Origin: an uncultured Clostridia bacterium
GTDB taxonomy: Bacteria; Bacillota; Clostridia; Oscillospirales; Oscillospiraceae
Direction: 5' to 3'
Length of the DNA stretch: 8,142 bases
Assembly (NCBI GenBank): GCA_938023775.1
Contig: CALJDB010000109.1
Span: forward strand, 1 to 8,142
Under the pieces are notes generated by a model, which saw only the letters and a program-made list of their open reading frames with translations, had not been told where the DNA came from and did no database searches. How positions within the stretch are numbered: position 1 is the stretch's first letter; each line of letters starts with the position of its first letter. A program made the translations under genes and the position numbers. Shown piece after piece: positions 1-5,803 of this stretch.

Positions 1-189
1 CCGCGGCAGCCTGCCGAAATTTCCGCACCAGCCGCAGCAGAAGCTCCCGTCCGAGCGGACGCTCACCGACTCGCCGCACCATGGGCAGCGGGTGACGTAT
101 GGCTTTCCGGGCTTTTGCTTCGCGTCGCGCACGACGCCCTGAATGGTCACGCCGACGAAAATAATCGCTGCAAAAATCAGAAACAGCAC
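1..189 (-). CDS. Small membrane protein with zinc-ribbon-like tail (partial, runs off left edge)
   Basis: The first 63 codons of a minus-strand gene whose 3' end lies outside the window. I chose the GTG at 189-187 because a perfect AAGGAGG (plus-strand cctcctt at 200-206) sits about 10 bases upstream and a good promoter lies just before it. The frame stays open upstream but has no ATG. The N-terminus (residues 1-20, VLFLIFAAIIFVGVTIQGVV) is one hydrophobic segment, probably a membrane anchor or uncleaved signal. A basic linker follows, then two cysteine knuckles: CPWC at 35-38 and CCGWC at 51-55, spaced like a zinc ribbon. Seen: the helix and the cysteines. Inferred: metal binding and membrane anchoring. 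I do not recognise the family and assign no function. The start could differ if an upstream non-ATG codon is used. Confidence 0.6.
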   Translation of the reverse strand, partial: MLFLIFAAIIFVGVTIQGVVRDAKQKPGKPYVTRCPWCGESVSVRSDGSFCCGWCGNFGRLPR

Positions 190-231
190 CCTCCGCCGCC
201 TCCTTCGCGTGGTTTTTCGGTTCCTGCCGGC

Positions 232-260
232 ATTATATCGCGCCTCCCCGCGAATCGCAA
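232..260 (-). promoter_or_regulatory. Sigma-A-type promoter of the partial zinc-ribbon gene
   Basis: Read on the minus strand there is TTGCGA (260-255), a 17-base spacer and a perfect TATAAT (237-232). The expected transcript start near 225 leaves a leader of about 36 bases to the GTG. The promoter lies just past the end of lysC and indicates that the left-edge gene can be transcribed independently of the hom-lysC operon. Confidence 0.7.
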
Positions 261-262
261 GG

Positions 263-286
263 AAAAATTTTCGCGGCGCTCCCGCG
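263..286 (-). terminator. Candidate weak intrinsic terminator after lysC
   Basis: Directly after the lysC stop codon the minus strand reads CGCGG, a 5-base loop, CCGCG (286-272), then AAAATTTTT (271-263). The stem is short but all G-C and is followed by five T. A competing pairing is CCGCGAA (276-270) with TTCGCGG further on. Termination is likely partial at best. Confidence 0.4.
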
Positions 287-760
287 TCAATCGTTGAAGA
301 ATTTGTCGTGGATGGCGCTGACGGCGGCGTCGGCTTCGCCCTCGGGGATAACGACGGAGAGCTTGATCTCGCTGGAGGAGATCATTTTGATGTTGATATG
401 GCGGTCGCTGAGGGCTTCAAAAATTTTGACCGCCATGCCGGAGGCGTTCATGAGCCCCGCGCCGACGACGCTGACCTTGGCGACGTCGCTGTCGACGCTC
501 ACATGGTCGAAGCCAATGGCGTCCACATAGTCGTCGAGCGCGGTCTTCGCCGCCTCCACGTCGCCGGAGGCGACGGTGAAGCTGATGTCGTTCGTATGTC
601 CCTTGCCCGCCGATTGCAGGATGTTGTCTACGTTGATTTTGGCTTTGCCCATAACGGAAAACACCCGGAAGGCGACGCCCGGCTCATCCGGGACGCCCAC
701 GACGGTGATGCGCGCGATGTTGGCGTCCTTCGCGACGCCGCTGATAATCATTCGTTCCAC
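287..760 (-). CDS. lysC: Probable aspartate kinase beta subunit from an internal in-frame start
   Basis: Within lysC, an in-frame GTG at codon 246 (760-758) is preceded by a perfect AAGGAGGT (778-771) with a 10-base gap that includes an A-rich stretch. An in-frame ATG at codon 249 (751-749) is a second but more distant candidate. The product would be about 157 residues made solely of the two ACT domains. In B. subtilis the lysine-sensitive aspartokinase is known to be built from alpha subunits and a beta subunit made from an in-phase internal start at almost the same place. Seen: the ribosome binding site and start codon. Inferred: that it is used, and that alpha and beta assemble into a lysine-sensing complex. 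The AAGGAGG could instead be a chance result of the Lys-Glu-Val codons. Confidence 0.6.
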   Translation of the reverse strand: MERMIISGVAKDANIARITVVGVPDEPGVAFRVFSVMGKAKINVDNILQSAGKGHTNDISFTVASGDVEAAKTALDDYVDAIGFDHVSVDSDVAKVSVVGAGLMNASGMAVKIFEALSDRHINIKMISSSEIKLSVVIPEGEADAAVSAIHDKFFND

Positions 761-1495
761 GTTTTTTACGACCTCCTTGACTTTTGTACCGGGCTTGCGC
801 TCATAGCTGGAGAGCACCTCCAGCTCCACGCCGTAGCGCTTCGCCATCGCGACGCAGCGGTTATGGAGCACCTGACTGCCGAGCGAGGCGAGTTCGAGCA
901 TTTCGTCATAGCTGATTGCGCTCAGCTTTTTTGCGTTGGGGACCTTGCGCGGATCGGCGGTGTAAACGCCGTCCACGTCGGTGAATATCTGGCAGCGGTC
1001 CGCGCCGAGCACCGCCGCGATGGCAACGGCGGAGGTGTCACTCCCGCCGCGTCCGAGGGTGGTCACGTCGTCGAGCTTGTTGATGCCCTGAAAGCCCGCG
1101 ACGAGCACGATGCGCCGCTTGTCCAGCTCCTGCCGGATGCGCTCGGTCGAGAGCGTGCGGATGCGCGCCGCGCCGTAGCCGGAGTCGGTCTGCATCCCTG
1201 CCTGCCAGCCCGTCAGACTGACGGCGGGCAGGTGCATTTTTTCGAGCTGCATCGCCATGAGCGCCACGGAGATCTGCTCCCCGACGCTCAGCAGCGCGTC
1301 CATTTCGCGCTTCGAGGGGTTCGGATTGATCTCGTGCGCCTTTTCGATGAGATCGTCCGTCGTGTCCCCCTGCGCGGAGAGCACGACGACGAGGTCGTTG
1401 CCCGCGTTATAGCTGTCCGCGATGATGCCCGCGACACGCTCTATTTTTGCGGCGTCCGCCACGGAGCTTCCGCCGTATTTCTGCACGATGAGCAT
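287..1495 (-). CDS. lysC: Aspartate kinase (aspartokinase, alpha subunit)
   Basis: A 402-residue aspartokinase that phosphorylates L-aspartate with ATP, the committed cytosolic step toward lysine, threonine, methionine and diaminopimelate. The kinase domain spans residues 1 to about 240. It has the N-terminal KYGGSS (6-11), VLSAQGDTT (38-46), VGEQIS (71-76), the glycine-rich TLGRGGSDTSA (146-156) and FTDVDGVYTADPR (171-183). Two ACT domains follow, at about 250-320 and 335-402, with NVDNILQS and the NDISFTV strand typical of lysine- or threonine-sensitive enzymes. Length fits the monofunctional family (about 400-410). The ATG at 1495 follows an AAAAGGAG about 12 bases upstream. It is the last gene of the operon, 83 bases after hom. 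Allosteric inhibition by lysine, threonine or both is expected for the family, but the effector cannot be read from sequence. An internal start gives a beta form (separate entry). Confidence 0.96.
   Translation of the reverse strand: MLIVQKYGGSSVADAAKIERVAGIIADSYNAGNDLVVVLSAQGDTTDDLIEKAHEINPNPSKREMDALLSVGEQISVALMAMQLEKMHLPAVSLTGWQAGMQTDSGYGAARIRTLSTERIRQELDKRRIVLVAGFQGINKLDDVTTLGRGGSDTSAVAIAAVLGADRCQIFTDVDGVYTADPRKVPNAKKLSAISYDEMLELASLGSQVLHNRCVAMAKRYGVELEVLSSYERKPGTKVKEVVKNVERMIISGVAKDANIARITVVGVPDEPGVAFRVFSVMGKAKINVDNILQSAGKGHTNDISFTVASGDVEAAKTALDDYVDAIGFDHVSVDSDVAKVSVVGAGLMNASGMAVKIFEALSDRHINIKMISSSEIKLSVVIPEGEADAAVSAIHDKFFND
771..778 (-). promoter_or_regulatory. Internal ribosome binding site in lysC
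   Basis: AAGGAGGT on the minus strand lies within the lysC reading frame, 10 bases before an in-frame GTG. It is closer to the anti-Shine-Dalgarno consensus than the site in front of the full-length lysC start. The boundary falls exactly between the kinase and ACT domains, which is where the beta-subunit start of Bacillus-type lysC lies. Confidence 0.6.
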
Positions 1496-1516
1496 AATTG
1501 CCTTTGTCTCCTTTTT

Positions 1517-1573
1517 GGAAAGATAAAGGGGGCTCGGGTCTCCCCCATTCTCATGTTACGCGCCGACCGGCGC
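1517..1573 (-). other. Hairpins in the hom-lysC intergenic gap
   Basis: The 83-base gap between the hom stop and the lysC start can form two small structures on the minus strand. The first is GCGCC-GGTC-GGCGC (1573-1560), just after the hom stop. The second is GGGGG, a 9-base loop, CCCCC (1546-1528), followed by TTTATCTTT. The second resembles a weak attenuator and could lower lysC relative to hom or protect a processed 3' end. No internal promoter with good -35 and -10 boxes was seen here. Confidence 0.3.
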
Positions 1574-1578
1574 CGCGG

Positions 1579-2766
1579 TCAATCGAGCACGCGGAACGCG
1601 CGCTCGACCGCGAGGTCCGCGCACTTTGCGTCCAGCTCCGCGCGCGTCAGCGCCGGGGTGATGGCGGCGCACCAGCCGTTATCGCTCGCGCACTGCTCCG
1701 TCCAGCCGTTCGCGCAGCCGCCGGTGTAGCGGATATACCAGCGCGAGGGGATGGTGTCCGGGGCTGCAAAGCGCTCCGGCTGCTCCGGACCCCAGATGAG
1801 CTCCCCGCGGCTCCCGTCGCGGCGGAGACAGTCGATCAAGTCGGCGGCGACGGCGCTCGCCGTCGGCATTCTGCCCGCGCCCGCGCCGTAGAAGAAGATC
1901 TCTCCCGCGGCGCTGCCGCGCACGGTCACGGCGTTCATCACGCCGCCGACGCCGGCGAGCAGGCTGCCGCTTTTCACGAGCTGGGGCGCGACGAAGGCGG
2001 TGAAGCGTCCGTCCGGAAGGCGCTCGGCGCGCGCCAAGAGCTTGATGCAATAGCCGAGCCGGGCGGCAAGGGCGGCGTCCTCCGCCGCGACGGAGCGGAT
2101 GCCCTCCGCGGGAACGCGCGCCGGCGGCAGCTCGCTGCCGAAGCAGAGGTCCGCAAGGATGCTGATCTTGCGCTGGGCGTCGATGCCGTCGACGTCCGCG
2201 GTCGGGTCGGCTTCGGCATAGCCGAGGCGCTGGGCGTCCGCAAGGGCGTCGTCAAAGCTTTGGGAGCATTGGAGCATCTGGGTCAGAATATAATTGGTCG
2301 TGCCGTTTAAGATGCCGCACACGGCGTCGATGCGGTTCGCGGCGAGGCAGTTCGTCAGCGGGCGGATGATCGGGATGCCGCCGCCGACGCTCGCTTCAAA
2401 AAGCAGCAGCACGCCGCGGTCCCGTGCGATCTCCAGCAGCTCGCGCCCGTGCTCGGCGATGAGCTGCTTGTTCGCGGTGGCGACGCTCTTACCCGCGAGA
2501 AGGCAGCGCTTCACATAGTCATAGGCTGCGCCGCAGCCGCCGATGCACTCGGCGACGGCTTCGATCTCCGGGTCGTGCTCGATGACGGAAAAGTCCGTCA
2601 CGACCTTGTCCGCCCACGGCTCGCCGGGGCAGGGGCGGCGCATGAGGATATATTTGAGCTCAACGGCTTCGCCGACGCTTTTTTCAAGATACGCGGCGTT
2701 TTCGCGGCAGATCGCCTCCACGCCGCCGCCGACGATGCCGCAGCCGAGCAATGCGATGTGCTTCAT
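1579..2766 (-). CDS. hom: Homoserine dehydrogenase
   Basis: A 395-residue NAD(P)-dependent oxidoreductase that reduces aspartate semialdehyde to homoserine, the branch point to threonine and methionine. The N-terminal Rossmann fold carries GCGIVGGG (8-15). ATANKQLIAEHG (96-107) contains the conserved Lys100. The catalytic domain includes EASVGGGIPIIRPL (124-137), GILNGTTNYIL (151-161) and YAEADPTADVDGIDAQRK (183-200), where Asp196 and Lys200 match the catalytic Asp/Lys pair of yeast homoserine dehydrogenase. After about residue 335 only a short C-terminal module remains (RWYIRYTGG at 342-350, then AAITPALTRAELDAK), shorter than a full ACT domain. The start at 2766 has a GGGG/GGAG-type site just upstream. 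It begins 11 bases after the ACT-protein stop, so the two are cotranscribed. thrB and thrC are not in the window. Confidence 0.95.
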   Translation of the reverse strand: MKHIALLGCGIVGGGVEAICRENAAYLEKSVGEAVELKYILMRRPCPGEPWADKVVTDFSVIEHDPEIEAVAECIGGCGAAYDYVKRCLLAGKSVATANKQLIAEHGRELLEIARDRGVLLLFEASVGGGIPIIRPLTNCLAANRIDAVCGILNGTTNYILTQMLQCSQSFDDALADAQRLGYAEADPTADVDGIDAQRKISILADLCFGSELPPARVPAEGIRSVAAEDAALAARLGYCIKLLARAERLPDGRFTAFVAPQLVKSGSLLAGVGGVMNAVTVRGSAAGEIFFYGAGAGRMPTASAVAADLIDCLRRDGSRGELIWGPEQPERFAAPDTIPSRWYIRYTGGCANGWTEQCASDNGWCAAITPALTRAELDAKCADLAVERAFRVLD

Positions 2767-2777
2767 CTCCGCACCCC

Positions 2778-3215
2778 TCAGCCCGCGAGGATCTCGGTGC
2801 GGATGACGACATCGAGCGCCTCGAGCCGCGTGCGCAGCTCGTCGAGCGGGAGCTCCATGTCCTCTGCGATGAACGAGATCGTCACCATGCCGACGCCGTT
2901 TGTCGGGATGGACTGGTTGATCGTCAGAATATTTGCGCCGCTGCTGGCAAAAATAGAGAGCACGGAGCTGAGCGCGCCGGTGCGGTCGCGCGTCATGATG
3001 CTGAGCGTCACGACCTGATCGCGCTTCATGTTGCGGAAGGGCGTGATCGCGTCCTTATATTTATAGAAGGCGCTGCGGCTGATCCCCGCGCGGTTCACCG
3101 CCTCCGCCACCGTCCGGCACGCGCCGGTCTGGAGATACTCCTTGGCGTCGCAGACCTTGATGAACACCTCCGGAAGCATTGACGCCTCCACGATATAGAG
3201 CTTTGCTTTCTGCAT
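2778..3215 (-). CDS. HTH/ACT-domain protein (UPF0735, PheB-like)
   Basis: A 145-residue protein of the UPF0735/PheB-like family. Residues about 13-57 form a helical, helix-turn-helix-like region (VAEAVNRAGISRSAFYKYKD). Residues about 69-141 are an ACT domain (VVTLSIMTRDRTGALSSVLS, then ANILTINQSIPTNGVGMVTI), a fold that commonly senses amino acids. It is first in the operon, directly behind the promoter, with hom 11 bases downstream. From position and domain make-up I infer a small regulator or sensor of aspartate-family flux, perhaps acting on transcription or on Hom. No biochemical role can be deduced. The ATG at 3215 has a GGGGGGA site 8 bases upstream. The B. subtilis relative pheB sits before pheA, so the effector differs or is unknown. 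Confidence 0.88.
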   Translation of the reverse strand: MQKAKLYIVEASMLPEVFIKVCDAKEYLQTGACRTVAEAVNRAGISRSAFYKYKDAITPFRNMKRDQVVTLSIMTRDRTGALSSVLSIFASSGANILTINQSIPTNGVGMVTISFIAEDMELPLDELRTRLEALDVVIRTEILAG

Positions 3216-3260
3216 GTTGACTGTCCCCCCACCAAACGCATTTGTTTTTACTGTAGCGTC

Positions 3261-3289
3261 ATCTTACCACGCTCCGCGCCGGAGTGCAA
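3261..3289 (-). promoter_or_regulatory. Promoter of the ACT-hom-lysC operon
   Basis: The minus strand has TTGCAC (3289-3284), a 17-base spacer and TAAGAT (3266-3261). The predicted start near 3254 leaves a leader of about 38 bases, too short for a T-box, lysine riboswitch or leader-peptide attenuator. The box matches are moderate (3/6 and 4/6) with ideal spacing. Confidence 0.55.
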
Positions 3290-3357
3290 GCATTATTTCC
3301 GCTCAGCGCGCACTATTTTTACAAAATATCCGCCCGCCGCGGAACGGGAGGCGTGCT

Positions 3358-4425
3358 ATGCGCGAATTTGCCGAAAAATTCAGGGTCTGGGCGCTGCCGG
3401 CGGCGCTCGCGGCAGTGGCAGTCTATGCGTCGCTGCGCTGGCTTCTGCCCTGGCTGCTCCCGTTCCTGCTTGCGCTCGCTGCTGCGGCGCTGCTGGAGCC
3501 GGCGGTGGGCGCGCTCGTGCGGCGGGGCGTGAAGCGTCCGCTCGCATCCGGGATCTGCGTGCTGGGCGCTCTCGCGGCGGCGGGCGGGCTGCTCTGGCTG
3601 CTGCTGAGCCGGCTCTTTGCTGAGCTCAGTGACCTCGTGCGGCGGCTCCCGGAGCTGCTCGCGGGGCTCTCGCAGGCGGTGCAGGGCTGGGAAACGCGGC
3701 TCGCGGTGCTGCCGGAGCGGGTGCCGGAGGGACTTTCGGGGCTGCTGCGCGGCGGGCTGGACAGTCTCCGCGCCGGGCTGGAGAGCCTGCCGGGCGAGCT
3801 CGCGAAAAAGCTGCCGGGGCTCGTGAGCGCGGCGGCGGGCGCCGCGCCGGAGGCGCTGCTTTTCACCGTGACGCTGCTCATCGGGCTTTATTTCACCTCC
3901 GCGTCCTATCCGGCGCTGCTCCACGGCGCGGCGGCGCTGCTGCCGGAGCAGCTTCTGGCGCGGGCGCGGCGCGCGCGGCTCGATCTGCGCGCCACGCTGG
4001 GGAAGTGGCTGCGCGCCCAGCTGCTGCTCCTGCTGCTCACCTTCGGGGAGCTGACGGCGGCGTTTTCGCTGCTGCGCGTGCGCTATGCGCTGCTGCTCGC
4101 GGCGGTGACGGCGGTGGTGGACGCGCTGCCCGTGTTCGGCACGGGAACGGTCGTGCTGCCGTGGGCGGCGGTGGAGCTGCTGACGGGGAATTACCCCCTC
4201 GCGGCGGGGCTCGGCGTGACTTACGCGGTCGTCACCGTGCTGCGCAGCTGCATCCAGCCGAAGCTGCTCGGCGACCAGCTGGGGCTGCACCCGCTCGCCT
4301 CGCTCGCGAGCATCTATGTCGGCTGGCGCGCCGCAGGCGTCTGGGGCATGCTGCTGCTCCCGGTCGCCGCCATCACCGCAAAGCAGCTCTGGCCCGGACT
4401 TGTCCGCGTCAGGCGCTATTTTTGA
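3358..4425 (+). CDS. ytvI: AI-2E-family permease, YtvI-like sporulation membrane protein
   Basis: A 355-residue polytopic membrane protein of the AI-2E/PerM family. I chose the ATG at 3358 because GGGAGG lies 6 bases upstream and the N-terminus then begins MREFAEKFRVWALP. The frame remains open up to 3214, but that stretch is intergenic in character. Hydrophobic segments lie near residues 11-28, 27-48, 63-85, 166-182, 218-240, 243-270, 280-297 and 318-345. Between about 88 and 160 is a long amphipathic soluble stretch, as in the family. The conserved DALPVFGTG (255-263) and the SCIQPKLLGDQLGLHPL region (297-313) point to the YtvI subgroup, which is linked to sporulation in Bacillus. Transport substrate is unknown. 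The next gene starts 23 bases downstream and is probably cotranscribed. No convincing sigma-A promoter was found in 3290-3350. Confidence 0.85.
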   Translation: MREFAEKFRVWALPAALAAVAVYASLRWLLPWLLPFLLALAAAALLEPAVGALVRRGVKRPLASGICVLGALAAAGGLLWLLLSRLFAELSDLVRRLPELLAGLSQAVQGWETRLAVLPERVPEGLSGLLRGGLDSLRAGLESLPGELAKKLPGLVSAAAGAAPEALLFTVTLLIGLYFTSASYPALLHGAAALLPEQLLARARRARLDLRATLGKWLRAQLLLLLLTFGELTAAFSLLRVRYALLLAAVTAVVDALPVFGTGTVVLPWAAVELLTGNYPLAAGLGVTYAVVTVLRSCIQPKLLGDQLGLHPLASLASIYVGWRAAGVWGMLLLPVAAITAKQLWPGLVRVRRYF

Positions 4426-4448
4426 TCTGCAAAGGAGAAGATGGAGCT

Positions 4449-4877
4449 ATGCTCGGAGTTTTGTTCAGCATCCTCGCCGGGGCGGCAATGAGCTTTCAGG
4501 GTGTTATGAACACCCGTCTCGGCGAGCGCATCGGCACGATGGAGGCGAACGCCTTCGTCCAGTGCGGCGCGGCGGTCCTCTCGCTCGCGGCGCTCGCGGT
4601 CTGGCACCCCGGCGATTTTTCCGCTCTCGGCGAAACGCCGAAGCTTTATTGGCTCGGCGGCGCGCTCGGACTTGTCATCACGATCACGGTCATGCTCGGC
4701 ATCCGCGACCTCTCGCCGACCGTCAGCATCTCCGTCATCCTCATCGCCCAGCTGCTCACCGCCGCCGTCATCGACGCCCTCGGCTGGCTCGGCAGCGAAA
4801 AGCTCGCGCTCACATGGCCGAAGTTCGTCGGTCTGGGCCTCATGCTCGGCGGCGTCGTGGTGTTCAAGATGAAGTAG
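4449..4877 (+). CDS. YdcZ/DUF606-type small membrane protein (DMT superfamily)
   Basis: A 142-residue hydrophobic protein with four or five predicted membrane helices (about residues 2-20, 33-52, 67-84, 92-110, 124-140). The opening MLGVLFSILAGAAMSFQGVM, then NTRLG, is characteristic of the YdcZ/DUF606 family, half-size members of the drug/metabolite transporter superfamily that often act as paired or dimeric units. The start is the ATG at 4449, with AAGGAG (about 11 bases away) and GGAG close by. It lies 23 bases after the permease gene and ends just before a strong terminator, so the two probably form one transcript. No partner copy lies next to it. Substrate is not known. Confidence 0.82.
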   Translation: MLGVLFSILAGAAMSFQGVMNTRLGERIGTMEANAFVQCGAAVLSLAALAVWHPGDFSALGETPKLYWLGGALGLVITITVMLGIRDLSPTVSISVILIAQLLTAAVIDALGWLGSEKLALTWPKFVGLGLMLGGVVVFKMK

Positions 4878-4901
4878 GGGAGTTTTTTCACATGTTTGCT
4901 A

Positions 4902-4940
4902 TTCGCCGGAGCTGTTTTTTTCAGCTCCGGCGAAAATTTT
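4902..4940 (+). terminator. Strong intrinsic terminator after the permease pair
   Basis: A perfect 13-base-pair inverted repeat, TTCGCCGGAGCTG (4902-4914) and CAGCTCCGGCGAA (4922-4934), encloses a loop of seven T and is followed by AATTTT. It closes the 3358-4877 transcription unit and separates it from the lysis cassette. On the opposite strand the hairpin is not followed by T residues, so it should act on plus-strand transcripts only. Confidence 0.8.
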
Positions 4941-5005
4941 GCTTGCATCGGTTGCTGCAACTTTGCGCCGCGCGGGGGACGTGGGTTGAAAGGAGTTGAA
5001 AACCG

Positions 5006-5803
5006 ATGGTTTATGAATTCAAAAACCCGGCGGAGATGGGGATCTATGTCAACACCGGGCGAAAAACGCTCGCGGCGGTGAAGACGGAGCTCGGCGCGGA
5101 CGCGGTCTGCAATTTTCAGCTTTTCAACAGCGACTGGACAGCGTGCTGCTTCACGAAGGCGGGCGGAAAGGTTCTCGCCGACGACGGCTATGTCTACGAG
5201 GGCTTCGGCTGGAATGCCGGCGGCGCACTCTGCTGGGACACGAGCGACCACGCGGCGAGGTATGAAAATTTTGCGGGCTGCCTCACGGTCGTGAAGGACG
5301 GGGCTTATCCCGGCTATCCCGTTCCGGCGGCGCTCGCCGGGGCGCGCGGGCGCACGGCGATCGGACTGAAGGCGGACGGCACGATCGTGATGTTCTGCGT
5401 CCCGGACGCGCAGGGGCTCACGATCCCGGCGCTCGCGGCGAAGCTCATCGCGCTCGGATGCAGGTACGCGGTCAATTTTGACGGCGGCGGCTCCGCGCAG
5501 TGCGCGACCCCGGCGGGCGAGGTGAAAAGCGCCCGCGTGGTCCACACGCTCTTCTGGCTGCGCCTTGCCGCGTCCGACGCGCCGCCCGCGCTGAAGCGCG
5601 GCGACAGGGGCCGCGCGGTGAAGAGCCTGCAAACGCTGCTCGCGAGCTGGGGCCAGTCCTGCGGCTGGTACGGCGCGGACGGCGATTTCGGTCCGGACAC
5701 CGCGAACGCGGTGCTGCGCTTTCAGCGCGTGAAGGGGCTCAAGCCGACGGGCGAGGCGGACGCGAAGACTTGGAAGACCCTGATCGGAGGGCGCGGCGTA
5801 TGA
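5006..5803 (+). CDS. Phosphodiester glycosidase (NAGPA-type) fused to a peptidoglycan-binding domain, lysin-like
   Basis: A 265-residue, two-domain protein. Residues about 1-188 resemble the phosphodiester glycosidase (NAGPA, formerly DUF2233) fold: GRTAIGLKADGTIVMF (115-130), a helix ending LIALGCRYAVNFDGG (147-161), and the hallmark NFDGGGSAQ (157-165). Residues about 195-260 are a PG_binding_1 domain (LKRGDRGRAVKSLQTLL, then YGADGDFGPDTANAVLRFQ). No signal peptide is seen; it starts MVYEFKNPAEMGIYVN. That fits a phage-type lysin released by a holin better than a housekeeping secreted enzyme. AAAGGAG lies 10 bases before the ATG. The stop overlaps the next start (ATGA). Likely role: cleavage of a phosphodiester-linked sugar in the cell envelope, such as a wall polymer linkage. 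The exact bond is inference. Confidence 0.8.
   Translation: MVYEFKNPAEMGIYVNTGRKTLAAVKTELGADAVCNFQLFNSDWTACCFTKAGGKVLADDGYVYEGFGWNAGGALCWDTSDHAARYENFAGCLTVVKDGAYPGYPVPAALAGARGRTAIGLKADGTIVMFCVPDAQGLTIPALAAKLIALGCRYAVNFDGGGSAQCATPAGEVKSARVVHTLFWLRLAASDAPPALKRGDRGRAVKSLQTLLASWGQSCGWYGADGDFGPDTANAVLRFQRVKGLKPTGEADAKTWKTLIGGRGV

Noticed and set aside
143..1729. Long open frame on the plus strand opposite lysC and part of hom
   Set aside because: It is antisense to a convincing aspartate kinase with all family motifs. Long antisense frames are expected in GC-rich genes with G/C third positions, and its product shows no domain pattern.
1498..3182. Plus-strand open frames opposite hom and the ACT gene
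   Set aside because: Compositional shadows, rich in Arg, Ala and Asp, without ribosome binding sites or recognisable motifs.
3214..3357. Upstream extension of the YtvI-like gene to the ATG at 3214
   Set aside because: The added residues show no membrane or family character and would overlap the divergent promoter region. The ATG at 3358 has a proper GGGAGG site.
3319..4290. Minus-strand frame opposite the YtvI-like gene
   Set aside because: The predicted product is Arg/Gln/Pro-rich low-complexity sequence typical of the complement of a Leu/Ala-rich membrane protein.
4878..5005. Small gene starting at the ATG at 4891 or 4896
   Set aside because: Either frame would run through the terminator hairpin and into the lysin gene in another frame. 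There is no ribosome binding site and the composition is not protein-like.
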